Source of the DNA: Saprospiraceae bacterium
Lineage (GTDB): Bacteria > Bacteroidota > Bacteroidia > Chitinophagales > Saprospiraceae
NCBI GenBank assembly: GCA_026993525.1
Contig: JALWSS010000009.1
Coordinates: forward strand, 37,034 to 101,033
Length of the DNA stretch: 64,000 nt
Direction of reading: 5' to 3'
Positions 9,680-18,063 of the stretch are shown here, piece after piece. A program made the position numbers and the translations under genes. Below the pieces are notes generated by a model. The model was given only the letters and a program-made list of their open reading frames with translations. It was not told the origin of the DNA and did not search any database. Each line of letters opens with the position of its first letter. Position 1 is the stretch's first letter.

Positions 9680-9782
9680 TATACTCAAAACGAAGTGGTT
9701 TGGGCGGCTCCGCCGCCCAAACTTCCCATCCACACTGGACGGGAGTGATGAATTACTCCCAAACCACTTCGAATCGGGTATA
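9680..9782. repeat. 103-bp palindromic element, family 2, copy 1
   Basis: It begins TATACTCAAAACGAAGTGG and ends CCACTTCGAATCGGGTATA. The ends form an imperfect inverted repeat of about 23 bp (19 of 23 match), with an inner hairpin GGGCGGC...GCCGCCC. Two further copies occur at 46005-46108 and 50328-50431. It lies between two genes, 18 nt before the next start codon. Confidence 0.85.
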
Positions 9783-9800
9783 TTAAACTAATGTGTCAAG

Positions 9801-10508
9801 ATGGACAAAGGGTATTTGTGGCATCGTCTTACATTCCTGGTCAAGACTTACCCCGTGAGGTTGGTCAGGTTGTTTAATTGGCCTGTGGCCGGCTGCAAGC
9901 GGCTGTTTCATTACAACTCACCCAACCGGAGGAACCTGGTGATTCAGGTTGCCGGATGGTGGCTGGGCATGGTGTTCCTGCTGTTGAATTTGTTGCTGGC
10001 AGGAGATGTTTATGAACTTGTCTCCAGGGGCCTGAAAAAGCCCCGCCCACTGAGCCGTGATGAACTGGAATTTGCGAAGAAGATTTTTGGAACATCTATC
10101 CGGTTTGAATTGGTGAGGCTGGATGAACGGGCTCGCCTGGGCTGCAAAAACAAAGGCATTGCCTATGTGAGCTTGTTTACCATCAACAGTTGGGGTGTTG
10201 TGAGCAGCGACACCCTGATACACGAGTTGATGCATGTCTGGCAATACCAAAAAATGGGGTTGGCCTACATCCCGCTGGCCCTGCTGGCACAAAGAAGTTC
10301 GGAAGGATATAGCTACAACGGACCGAAGGGGCTCAAACAAGCCCGCAAAGCCGGCTTCAAACTCTGCTCCTTTAACCTCGAACAACAGGCAGAGATCATA
10401 GCCGGCTACGCTTCTGCAATCAGGCCCCTGGGTAAAAGCAGGCAACCCGGACCGGATCAACACGTTTCAGATTTGGAGCACTTCGCTTCGCAATTGCATC
10501 AAAGATGA
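9801..10508 (+). CDS. Putative membrane-associated zincin-like protein (HExxH)
   Basis: 235 residues. One hydrophobic segment at about 48-68 (VAGWWLGMVFLLLNLLLAGDV) is followed by a soluble part with HELMHVWQY (His141, Glu142, His145) and, about 50 residues later, FNLEQQAEIIAGYA (Glu194/Glu198). HExxH plus the downstream EQQAEI motif is the pattern of a small zincin-like family related to DUF4157-type domains, where the late Glu can be the third zinc ligand. Peptidase activity is inferred from the motif only. No substrate can be named. It starts just after repeat family 2 copy 1. Confidence 0.6.
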   Translation: MDKGYLWHRLTFLVKTYPVRLVRLFNWPVAGCKRLFHYNSPNRRNLVIQVAGWWLGMVFLLLNLLLAGDVYELVSRGLKKPRPLSRDELEFAKKIFGTSIRFELVRLDERARLGCKNKGIAYVSLFTINSWGVVSSDTLIHELMHVWQYQKMGLAYIPLALLAQRSSEGYSYNGPKGLKQARKAGFKLCSFNLEQQAEIIAGYASAIRPLGKSRQPGPDQHVSDLEHFASQLHQR

Positions 10509-10559
10509 GGGCCTGGTGAATAAAATGTGGATTCCTGAATTTGTAAATCGTTGAAGTTG

Positions 10560-10567
10560 TAAGTTTG
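10560..10567 (+). promoter_or_regulatory. -7 promoter element TAAGTTTG for corA
   Basis: Perfect TAnnTTTG 27 nt upstream of the corA ATG. A TTTG at 10540-10543 lies 16 nt upstream, slightly shorter than the usual spacing. Confidence 0.5.
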
Positions 10568-10593
10568 CGCACTTGAATGAAATGTCGTGATCC

Positions 10594-11544
10594 ATGATTA
10601 AATATTACATCAGAGAACAAGGCAGGGTTAAGGAGACGCTGGAGCCGACGCCGGGTTCATGGATCAACATTTCTCCTCCTTTCACCCCGGAAGAGCTCGA
10701 GGAAGTGGCCCAGCAATTTGACATCCCGCTGGATTTCCTCACTGACCCGCTTGACATTGACGAGCGCTCGCGTTATGAAAGAGATGAAGACCAAAAACTC
10801 ATCATTCTCAGTACACCCATCCTCAATCCGTTGGAGGAAGATATTGATGCCATATTCATCACCATTCCGGTGGGTATCGTGCTTACACCTGATCACCTGA
10901 TCACCATCAGTTCGTATGAAAATCCGGTGTTGAACTTGTTTCTCGAGAACAAAGTGAAAAATTTTGAACCGGAGGATGAGCAACTTTTTGTTCTTCAGCT
11001 TTTTGAACAAAATGTTTACCGGTTCCTGAATTGCCTGAAGCAATTGAATCAGCGCCGCAATCTCATCGAAAAGGAACTTTATTTTTCCAGCAGAAATCAG
11101 GAGTTGAAATACCTCCTCAGCATTGAAAAGAGCCTGGTATATTTTGCCTCCTCACTCAGCGACAATGAGTTGCTGAAGATGAAAATGAAACGAACGGATT
11201 TCTTGTCGCTGGGAGCAGATGAGGAAAAGCTCGAACTGTTTGAGGATGTCATCATTGACAACAGCCAGGCCCTTCAGATGGCCAATATGTACACCAACAT
11301 CCTGAATGGTACCATGGATGCCTATGGCTCCATCATTTCAAACAACCTCAACCTGACCATTAAAAGACTCACCACCATCACCATCATTCTGATGGTTCCC
11401 ACACTTGTAGCGAGTTTTATGGGAATGAATGTTGTTCTGCCTGTTGAAGCAAATGAAGAGCACACCTTTTGGCTCATCATTGTCATTTCCATCGTGAGCA
11501 GCTTCATTTTGGGTTGGTATTTCCAACGGAAAAATCTCTTTTGA
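10594..11544 (+). CDS. corA: CorA-family magnesium transporter
   Basis: 316 residues. The N-terminal two thirds is the charged cytoplasmic alpha/beta and stalk domain; the last about 60 residues hold two transmembrane helices. The family signature GMN (residues 277-279, in FMGMNVVLPVE) closes the first helix, and the chain ends with the basic WYFQRKNLF. CorA forms a pentameric channel in the inner membrane for Mg2+ (also Co2+ or Ni2+). A TAAGTTTG element lies 27 nt upstream. Family membership is firm; ion preference is not shown by sequence. Confidence 0.93.
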   Translation: MIKYYIREQGRVKETLEPTPGSWINISPPFTPEELEEVAQQFDIPLDFLTDPLDIDERSRYERDEDQKLIILSTPILNPLEEDIDAIFITIPVGIVLTPDHLITISSYENPVLNLFLENKVKNFEPEDEQLFVLQLFEQNVYRFLNCLKQLNQRRNLIEKELYFSSRNQELKYLLSIEKSLVYFASSLSDNELLKMKMKRTDFLSLGADEEKLELFEDVIIDNSQALQMANMYTNILNGTMDAYGSIISNNLNLTIKRLTTITIILMVPTLVASFMGMNVVLPVEANEEHTFWLIIVISIVSSFILGWYFQRKNLF

Positions 11545-11653
11545 TCCCCTCCGGATCTTGTCAGCAATTCTTGTTTGATTTTCAACCCATTAAGATTTTT
11601 TCCCTCCCGGTTTAATCTATTTGCTTACAAAAACCGTAAATTCCGGTTTTGCG

Positions 11654-11738
11654 TTTTCCACAATGTGAATAACCTGTGGAAAAATACAAAGCACTGACAG
11701 GCAGCTTGTTGCAATAGTTATCCACAGCTTGTGGAAAA
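11654..11738. promoter_or_regulatory. Cluster of five DnaA-box-like 9-mers
   Basis: Within 85 bp: TTTTCCACA (11654-11662, plus), TTATTCACA (11664-11672, minus), TTTTCCACA (11675-11683, minus), TTATCCACA (11718-11726, plus) and TTTTCCACA (11730-11738, minus). Two fit the TTATNCACA consensus exactly; TTTTCCACA is a known variant in other phyla. Either a DnaA-controlled promoter of the downstream ribonucleotide reductase or a replication-origin element is possible. No dnaA gene is in the window. Confidence 0.6.
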
Positions 11739-11894
11739 CTCAATGCTGCCAAACTTTGAAGGTGCATTACTTTAGTGCTTACAAACCACATACAGAGAAA
11801 AGTGCACACGTTCACCAACCGTCTTGCGGTCGAAACACAGGGGGGAACATATCCGTCTCACCAGACAAATTTCCGTTCCCGTTAAACAAACTTT

Positions 11895-11962
11895 CGAGGC
11901 TTACTGATACTAAAAACTATTGTGCCTCGTCTCCGCCTTCCATCGGAAGGTGGGGCGTTTTT
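11895..11962 (+). promoter_or_regulatory. Tandem hairpins in the nrdJ leader
   Basis: CGAGGC (11895-11900) pairs with GCCTCG (11924-11929). CCGCCTTCC (11933-11941) pairs with GGAAGGTGG (11945-11953) over a 3-nt loop, and GGCGTTTTT follows. The second hairpin resembles an intrinsic terminator placed 85 nt before the start codon, as in attenuated leaders. The regulating ligand, if any, is not identifiable. Confidence 0.4.
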
Positions 11963-12037
11963 GTGTAAAGACACTGGAAGGTATTGTGCGAATTGCAACG
12001 ACATCACCTTTAACCAAACTCACACAAGCAACAGATT

Positions 12038-14632
12038 ATGGAGACATTGGCTTTGACTCACTCACCCACAGGCAATGGGAAAAAAGGAACCACCCGGACA
12101 TATACCTTCAAAGAAGCGCTGAAAGCGGCTACCCGGTATTTCAAGGGGGATGAGCTTGCGGCCAACGTTTGGATCAACAAGTACGCCCTCAAAGACTCGG
12201 AAGGGAATCTGTATGAGCGGACCCCTGACGATATGCACAAGCGGATAGCTACCGAGCTGGCCCGGATAGAGGCGAAGTATCCGAACCCGGTGAAGTTTGA
12301 TGCGCTGTATGAACTTCTGAAAAATTTCAAGTACATCGTTCCCCAGGGAAGCCCCATGTCGGGTATTGGCAACAATTATCAGGTGTCTTCACTCTCCAAT
12401 TGCTTTGTCATCGGCAACAATGCAGACTCCTACGGAGGTATCATCCGCACCGATGAAGAGCAAGTGCAGTTGATGAAAAGACGGGGTGGGGTAGGCCACG
12501 ACCTTTCTCACATTCGCCCGAAAGGCAGCCAGGTACTCAACAGTGCTCTTACGTCCACGGGACTGGTGCCGTTCATGGAACGCTATTCAAATTCCACCCG
12601 TGAGGTGGCCCAGGATGGCCGGCGGGGTGCGCTGATGCTCACTGTTTCAATTAAACACCCTGATGCGGAAGATTTTATTGATGCCAAACTGGAGGCCGGA
12701 AAAGTGACCGGTGCAAATGTGAGTGTCAGGGTAACGGATGAGTTCATGTCCGCAGCGGTGTCGGGCAAGAAGTTTACCCAGCAATATCCCATTGATTCTG
12801 ACAAACCGCTATTCTCCAAGGAGATAGATGCACAGGCATTGTGGAACAAAATCATTCACAATGCCTGGAAATCAGCTGAACCCGGGGTGTTGTTCTGGGA
12901 TACGATAATTCGGGAATCGGTACCGGATTGCTACGAAGACCTTGGGTACAAAACCATTTCAACCAATCCCTGCGGTGAAATTCCGCTGTGCCCTTATGAC
13001 AGTTGCCGTTTGCTGGCTATTAATCTTTACAGTTATGTAGATCATCCGTTTACGCCAAAGGCGAAATTCAATTTCCAGAAGTTTTCACAGCATGTGCAAT
13101 TGGCACAGCGCATCATGGATGACATCATTGACATTGAATTGGAGAAGATTGACCGCATTCTGGCCAAGATCGAAAACGATCCTGAAGCAGAAGATATCAA
13201 GGGGACAGAATACAAGCTTTGGAAGAAGATCAAGAAGACTTGTGAAGAAGGCCGGAGAACCGGCGTCGGAATTACAGCTGAGGGCGATATGCTTGCTGCA
13301 CTTGGGCTTCAATATGGCACTGATGAAGCCATTGATTTTTCCACCGAGGTTCATAAAATACTGGCCGTCAATGCTTACAAGTCTTCGGTAAAGCTGGCCA
13401 GAGAGCGAGGCCCGTTCAAGATTTACGACGCTGCCCGTGAAGCAGGAAACCCCTTCATCAACCGGCTCAGGGAAGTCGATCCGAAGCTCTACGAGGACAT
13501 GGTGAAGTACGGCCGCCGAAACATCGCCTTGCTGACCATTGCACCAACCGGTACGGTAAGTCTGATGACCCAGACCACCTCAGGCATCGAGCCTGCCTTT
13601 CTCATCACCTACAAGCGCCGCCGCAAGGTCAATCCAAATGACCAGGAAGCCAAAGTGTCTTTCGTTGATGAGGTCGGAGACGCTTGGGAGGAGTACAATG
13701 TTTTTCACCACAAGTTTCTCACCTGGCTGGAAGCCAATGGCGTTGACAGGAAGAAGGTTGAAAGCATGGATGCGAAGGAATTGGATAAACTCATCCGGGA
13801 ATCACCGTATCACAAAGCAACAGCCAACGATGTGGATTGGGTGCAGAAAGTAAAGATGCAGGGGGCCATTCAGAAGTGGGTGGACCACAGCATCAGCGTA
13901 ACGGTGAATATCCCTGAAAACACGCCCGAAGAAAAGGTGCGCGAGATTTACAAAACCGCGTGGGAAGCAGGTTGTAAGGGATGCACCATTTACCGGGAGG
14001 GCTCTCGTTCAGGGGTGCTCGTTTCTGACAAAGACAAAAAAGAAGACGCCTCATCTGCTGACCAGGCCAACTCCTTTGCCGTCACCTATGCACCCAAGCG
14101 CCCCAGGCGCCTGGATGCAGAGATCATCCGCTTCAAGAACAACAACGAGCGTTGGATTGCGGTGGTTGGTTTGCTGGAAGAAAGACCCTACGAGATTTTT
14201 ACCGGACGGGCAGAAGATACTTTCATGATCCCGTCTTATGTTAGCAGAGGTTGGGTGCTCAAGCAAAAAGATGAGTTTGGCAACAACAGGTACGACTTCC
14301 AATACCTTGACAAAGACGGATACAAGGTGACCATGGAAGGGCTCTCCCGTTCTTTTGACAAAGAGTACTGGAATTACGCAAAACTGATCTCTGGCACCTT
14401 GCGCCATGGAATGCCCCTTCAGTACGTAGTGAACATGGTAAACAGCCTGAATGTGGAACAAGAACACATCAACACCTGGAAAAACGGCGTGGTACGGGCG
14501 TTGAAAAAATTCATTCCGGACGGCACCCAGGCAGTAAAACAGGTTTGCCCGGAGTGTGGCGATCACGATGGGGTGATCTACAAGGAGGGTTGCCTCATTT
14601 GCAAGAGCTGTGGCCACACTGAGTGCGGTTGA
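12038..14632 (+). CDS. nrdJ: Adenosylcobalamin-dependent (class II) ribonucleotide reductase
   Basis: 864 residues. It reduces ribonucleotides to deoxyribonucleotides using a B12-generated radical, without oxygen and without an NrdB partner, which is absent here. Visible signatures: the N-terminal active-site Cys in SSLSNCFVIGN, the MKRRGGVGHDLSHIRPKGS segment, the radical-site motif NPCGEIPL, and LTIAPTGTVSLM. The C-terminus carries the zinc-ribbon-like CPECG...CLICKSCG pair that supplies redox Cys in this subfamily. The upstream region is unusually rich in regulatory structure (DnaA-like boxes, hairpins). The ATG gives a natural N-terminus; an in-frame upstream alternative was not needed. 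Confidence 0.95.
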   Translation: METLALTHSPTGNGKKGTTRTYTFKEALKAATRYFKGDELAANVWINKYALKDSEGNLYERTPDDMHKRIATELARIEAKYPNPVKFDALYELLKNFKYIVPQGSPMSGIGNNYQVSSLSNCFVIGNNADSYGGIIRTDEEQVQLMKRRGGVGHDLSHIRPKGSQVLNSALTSTGLVPFMERYSNSTREVAQDGRRGALMLTVSIKHPDAEDFIDAKLEAGKVTGANVSVRVTDEFMSAAVSGKKFTQQYPIDSDKPLFSKEIDAQALWNKIIHNAWKSAEPGVLFWDTIIRESVPDCYEDLGYKTISTNPCGEIPLCPYDSCRLLAINLYSYVDHPFTPKAKFNFQKFSQHVQLAQRIMDDIIDIELEKIDRILAKIENDPEAEDIKGTEYKLWKKIKKTCEEGRRTGVGITAEGDMLAALGLQYGTDEAIDFSTEVHKILAVNAYKSSVKLARERGPFKIYDAAREAGNPFINRLREVDPKLYEDMVKYGRRNIALLTIAPTGTVSLMTQTTSGIEPAFLITYKRRRKVNPNDQEAKVSFVDEVGDAWEEYNVFHHKFLTWLEANGVDRKKVESMDAKELDKLIRESPYHKATANDVDWVQKVKMQGAIQKWVDHSISVTVNIPENTPEEKVREIYKTAWEAGCKGCTIYREGSRSGVLVSDKDKKEDASSADQANSFAVTYAPKRPRRLDAEIIRFKNNNERWIAVVGLLEERPYEIFTGRAEDTFMIPSYVSRGWVLKQKDEFGNNRYDFQYLDKDGYKVTMEGLSRSFDKEYWNYAKLISGTLRHGMPLQYVVNMVNSLNVEQEHINTWKNGVVRALKKFIPDGTQAVKQVCPECGDHDGVIYKEGCLICKSCGHTECG

Positions 14633-14696
14633 TCAAAAGACGAATCATTGAAAGTATATCATACCTGGATGTAAAAATGGGTGAGTCGCAACCGGC

Positions 14697-15404
14697 TCAC
14701 CCTCTTTCGTTCAGCAGTTTTTCCACCAATTTGGGCACACCTGTGGTGGCCACTTCTGCAATCACTTCGAGGTGGGCAATTGACCGCATTTCGGGATTTA
14801 AACTGGGATTGGGGTCTATGTAATACACCTTTGCATGCGAAGGGGCATAGCCCACCAAACCGGCTGCCGGATACACCTGCATGCTGGTTCCGACCACGAT
14901 GATCATATCGGCAAATTCTACCTCAGCGGCTGCCACTTCAAGCATCGGTACGTACTCGCCAAACCAGACGATGTGTGGGCGCAATTGAGCCCCTTTTTCG
15001 CACTTGTCACCCAGGTGAAGGTCTTTGTCCCAGTCGTAGATCAGGGCAGGGTCCAGCGTGCTTCGCACTTTCTTCAACTCCCCGTGTAAATGGATCACAT
15101 TGGTGCTGCCGCCCCGTTCGTGCAAGTCGTCAACGTTTTGGGTGATGACCACCGTTTCAAACTTTGATTCCAGCTTTGCAAGGGCCTGATGGGCTGCATT
15201 GGGCCTGACATCGTTCAATTGCCTCCTGCGGGCATTGTAAAATTCGAGTACCAACTCTTTGTTCCTGTGCCAGCCTTCGATGGAGGCCACTTCCATTACG
15301 TCGTGTTCTTCCCAAAGACCGCCGGAATCCCTGAATGTTTTTATTCCGCTTTCAGCGCTGATGCCGGCACCGGTAAGGACTACCACTTTCTTCCTGGCTG
15401 CCAT
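14697..15404 (-). CDS. cobB: Sirtuin, NAD-dependent protein deacylase
   Basis: About 235 residues from ATG 15404 (MAARKKVVVLTGAGIS). NAD-binding and catalytic motifs are intact: GAGISAESG, FRDSGGLW, TQNVDDLHERGG, HLHGE with the catalytic His, GTSMQVYPAAG. FYNARRRQL carries the Tyr and Arg that mark class III (desuccinylase/demalonylase-type) sirtuins. The zinc-finger region keeps only one Cys (KCEKG) where E. coli CobB has several, so it probably does not bind zinc. The longer open frame to 15488 translates low-complexity repeat sequence and enters repeat copy A, so it is rejected as the start. Convergent with nrdJ. Confidence 0.92.
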   Translation of the reverse strand: MAARKKVVVLTGAGISAESGIKTFRDSGGLWEEHDVMEVASIEGWHRNKELVLEFYNARRRQLNDVRPNAAHQALAKLESKFETVVITQNVDDLHERGGSTNVIHLHGELKKVRSTLDPALIYDWDKDLHLGDKCEKGAQLRPHIVWFGEYVPMLEVAAAEVEFADMIIVVGTSMQVYPAAGLVGYAPSHAKVYYIDPNPSLNPEMRSIAHLEVIAEVATTGVPKLVEKLLNERG

Positions 15405-15462
15405 TTTGATGAAATGTTTTTGAGGGTTTTGAGGTTTTTGAGGTTTTTGAGGGTTTTTAGGG
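15405..15462. repeat. GAGGTTTTT/GGGTTTTTAGGG low-complexity flank
   Basis: Imperfect tandem units of GAGGTTTTT and GGGTTTTT directly abut the left end of repeat copy A. The last unit, GGTTTTTAGGG, is repeated on the other side of the element at 15940-15950, as a target-site duplication would be, although the low complexity weakens this reading. Confidence 0.6.
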
Positions 15463-15939
15463 CTATCGATTACCCACAAGTCCATCATTCCGGTTCTGAG
15501 GGCTCTGACTCATAAAGTAACCGAGGTTTGAAAACCCCATCAAACATCTTGAAACCCCTTGTTTCCTGTCCCTGTCCGGCGGCCAGACGGGCGGCGGCCA
15601 GACGGGTAACGAGGGGTTAGCGGATTACCTCCTAATCACATCAAACATCTTTACAGAGCATCAGCATCCATTTCAAGGCACATCCCGAATTTGGTGATAA
15701 AGCTATTCCTGATGTGATGTTTTGAATAGAAGTTGGATGTGGGTAGGGGTACTGGCATGATTCCCGCCGTTGCCTGTCTGCCGACAAGGCAGGAAACGGC
15801 GGGTTACAAGATGGCTGATGTCATCACGGCTTTTTGCCAAAGCTAAGGCAACAGGGTATAAAATGTTTCTTTCACGATCAATGAAGTTGGGTTGTAGAGG
15901 CATTTTCCGATGGGGTTGGGATTTGTGGGTAATCGATAG
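15463..15939. mobile_element. MITE-like element, family 1, copy A (477 bp)
   Basis: Bounded by a perfect 17-bp inverted repeat: CTATCGATTACCCACAA at 15463-15479 and its complement at 15923-15939. The orientation is reversed relative to copies B (29731-30210) and C (58321-58779). Two internal hairpins, at 15553-15618 and 15763-15803, both carry GC-rich inserts in the tip. A 103-codon frame (15703-16014, minus) crosses it but is not conserved in B or C, so the element looks non-coding and non-autonomous. Confidence 0.85.
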
Positions 15940-16021
15940 GGTTTTTAGGGTTATGAGGGTTTTTAGGGTTTTGTACCGAGGCAAGCTCGGGATTGAGGTT
16001 TTTGGGGGCGTCATTTAACCC

Positions 16022-16055
16022 ACGTTTACTAAACCTTTGGAGGTTTGGTAAACGT
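16022..16055. repeat. 34-bp inverted repeat, family 3, copy 1
   Basis: ACGTTTACTAAACCT and AGGTTTGGTAAACGT pair around TTGG. It directly touches the stop codon of the SWIM protein gene on the minus strand, so it could serve as a 3' stabilising or termination structure. Related copies: 48355-48388 and 56777-56810. Confidence 0.8.
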
Positions 16056-17702
16056 CTAAAAAGCAACTTCCTTTTTGAGTTTTCCGGGGTAATTCTTTCT
16101 CAGAAATGCCCGCAGATTGCCGGCCAGTGATTGGTTGCAGTTCCTTTCGATTTCACGCAGCCAGGTTGCAAGTTGCCTTGCGGGCACCGGTCCGAAGTGG
16201 GTCTTCAGGTAGCGTTCAAAATGTGCCTCAAACAACTTCCTGGTTTCCTCCGGCCGGGTTTCATAGAGCGGTGCAGCAAACTTGATCAGCACGTTGATGT
16301 TGGATTTTTCTCCGAGCACATTCAGCAGACCACTCCAGTTTTGCCGAAGGGCCAGCAAAGAGAGGCTGAGGAAGTCATCCGTAGAGAATTGGATCTCATT
16401 TTCCACTTTTGCGATCCGATCATTAGAAACATCGGTGATGACCGACTGGCAACTTTTGTAGTATTCGCTGCTGCCGGTTTCGTGGAAGAGCCAGAGTGAA
16501 TTTTCGAAAATATCATTGGGGGAGTTCAGCTGTTCCGAGGCGGTCAGCATGGTTTTGCGAAGCGAAAAATGAAGGTCAACCGGCAGGCCTGCTTCGAAAG
16601 CCTGGTTAGCCGCCAGCATGCTTTCTTTTGGCATGGATGACAACATTAGCATTTCCGACAGGCGCATCAACAACAGGTAGTCGGTTTGCTCCCGGATGAT
16701 GCCTTCGAAAACATGCTGAGATGCTGACGATGCCGGCAAGAAGGGGATCACGCAGTTGGCCAATTCAAGTTTGTGTTCGATGCTGTGCTGTTTTTTGAAT
16801 TCTGTACCCACCGCCTGGAGAAGTTGGGTCATTTTTCCCCTTTCATCTGAAAGACCGAGTGCAATGCCCAACAGCGAGCCGGCTATGCCCAGTTGTCGGG
16901 CGGCCCTTTTGTGAAATTTGCTTTTCGCAAATTCCCAGACCTGGCTTTTCATATCCGGTGAGAGTTCCTTGCCGGCCAGCAATTTCAGTTTATCACAGGT
17001 CTTTGCCGTGCTCCTGGAAAGCTCTTCGATGTTCTGCGGGCACTTTCTGATGATGTTCAGCAACCTTGAAATGAGTACATTCAACAGGTCATAAGCCTCC
17101 GTGTAGTGTTGGAGCGCAATGGCATCATCGGCCTGGTTGTTCAGCATTTCCACAAACCCGGACAGGTGTCTGACGCCCTGGGCACTAATGGTATCCTGCC
17201 GGCTGGTCAGGTGTTTGAACACCGTGTCGAGCAGCTCGTTGTATTTGGTTTCGTTATCGTCGTAAGGGATGCCGGCAGCAAACCGCACCTTCAGTGCAAT
17301 GCCGAAGAGCCTGTTTTTGCGGGCATACTGCCGGATAAACGCCTGCAATTCATCCGGTGGGGTGGCCCTCAGGATTTGGTTGACAGAGAGGTTCTGAGAG
17401 CTTTTCTTTCTTTTCTTTTTTACTTCTTCTCTCGTTGCTGTCAGTTTTCTTCTCAAAACAAACAACACGGCGGCAATGTGCCCGCATACACCGGATTCGT
17501 CAAACGAGGGGCACTCACATGAATAGGCCCTGACCTTGTCAGCAACCAACTGGACTTCTATTTCAAACTGATCGATGTTGGATATCCACAGGTTGCCATC
17601 CAGTTTTACCACGTCCGGCCTGCTTCTGTCGAGAATGGTTTCGCCGATCAGGAGGATGTTTTCGTTGAGGTTGGCTTCTATGTTTTGGATTGGAAATTTC
17701 AT
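16056..17702 (-). CDS. SWIM zinc-finger domain protein
   Basis: 548 residues. Near the N-terminus (residues 62-75) is the SWIM motif C-x-C-x8-C-x-H (SCECPSFDESGVCGHIAAVL), a predicted zinc-binding fold used for DNA or protein contacts. A basic KKKRKKS stretch follows at about 100, then a long helical, HEAT/TPR-like region to the end with no catalytic motif that I can see. Such stand-alone SWIM proteins have no settled function in Bacteroidota; a DNA-related role is only a guess. The stop codon abuts repeat family 3 copy 1. Upstream is a 361-bp gap with a palindrome. Confidence 0.8.
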   Translation of the reverse strand: MKFPIQNIEANLNENILLIGETILDRSRPDVVKLDGNLWISNIDQFEIEVQLVADKVRAYSCECPSFDESGVCGHIAAVLFVLRRKLTATREEVKKKRKKSSQNLSVNQILRATPPDELQAFIRQYARKNRLFGIALKVRFAAGIPYDDNETKYNELLDTVFKHLTSRQDTISAQGVRHLSGFVEMLNNQADDAIALQHYTEAYDLLNVLISRLLNIIRKCPQNIEELSRSTAKTCDKLKLLAGKELSPDMKSQVWEFAKSKFHKRAARQLGIAGSLLGIALGLSDERGKMTQLLQAVGTEFKKQHSIEHKLELANCVIPFLPASSASQHVFEGIIREQTDYLLLMRLSEMLMLSSMPKESMLAANQAFEAGLPVDLHFSLRKTMLTASEQLNSPNDIFENSLWLFHETGSSEYYKSCQSVITDVSNDRIAKVENEIQFSTDDFLSLSLLALRQNWSGLLNVLGEKSNINVLIKFAAPLYETRPEETRKLFEAHFERYLKTHFGPVPARQLATWLREIERNCNQSLAGNLRAFLRKNYPGKLKKEVAF

Positions 17703-17782
17703 ATCAGAGTCCCCTGTAAAAAGTCATTTCACTTTGGAGTTGATTGCAGATGCAACAGGTTAAACCCCTCTAAACCTCCCGT

Positions 17783-17830
17783 CCCGATCCCGAAAGCCGA
17801 TAGCTATCGGCTTCGGGATTCGGGATCGGG
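17783..17830. repeat. Nested 48-bp palindrome (CCCGATCCCGAA/GCCGATAGCTATCGGC)
   Basis: An outer arm CCCGATCCCGAA pairs with TTCGGGATTCGGGATCGGG, and an inner perfect palindrome GCCGATAGCTATCGGC sits at the tip. AACCCCTCTAAAC units flank both sides. The inner core is the same palindrome that disrupts the tRNA-Met copies at 29.3-29.4 kb. The rest of the 17703-18063 gap shows nothing recognisable. Confidence 0.75.
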
Positions 17831-18063
17831 ATCAACCCCTCTAAACAAATGAGGGTACTTTTTAAAGTGCACTCCAATCATGAACAGCGTAGATAAAACA
17901 AAACATCAAATATAGCTCAATCGCAATAAGAAGGGTGGATAGCAACAAAACTTTCCCCATCGGAAAGCCATATTAAAATCCGGCAAATGGAAGAATGGGA
18001 GCGTTTGTAATACCTACCTTTGAGAGCCGGTACGCAGTATTATCCCGCTCAAAAAAAACAACT

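Larger units (their letters stand above)
11545..12037 (+). other. 493-bp gene-free region upstream of nrdJ
   Basis: No convincing gene. It contains a cluster of DnaA-box-like 9-mers (11654-11738) and two consecutive hairpins (11895-11953), the second followed by a T run, before the ribonucleotide reductase start at 12038. The conserved B12-box of cobalamin riboswitches was looked for and not recognised. Confidence 0.6.

Noticed and set aside
9598..9786. Frames at 9598-9786 (plus) and 45969-46172 (minus) that share the peptide IYSKRSGLGG
   Set aside because: The similarity comes from both frames reading the same 103-104 bp palindromic repeat; no start, signal or domain supports a protein.
11739..12037. 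Possible cobalamin riboswitch before the B12-dependent reductase
   Set aside because: Expected on functional grounds, but the conserved B12-box and its surrounding helices could not be recognised; only generic hairpins are visible.
15703..16014. 103-codon minus-strand frame across element copy A
   Set aside because: The corresponding frames in copies B and C are interrupted or differ, and the sequence reads through repeat and low-complexity flank, so it is not a conserved gene.
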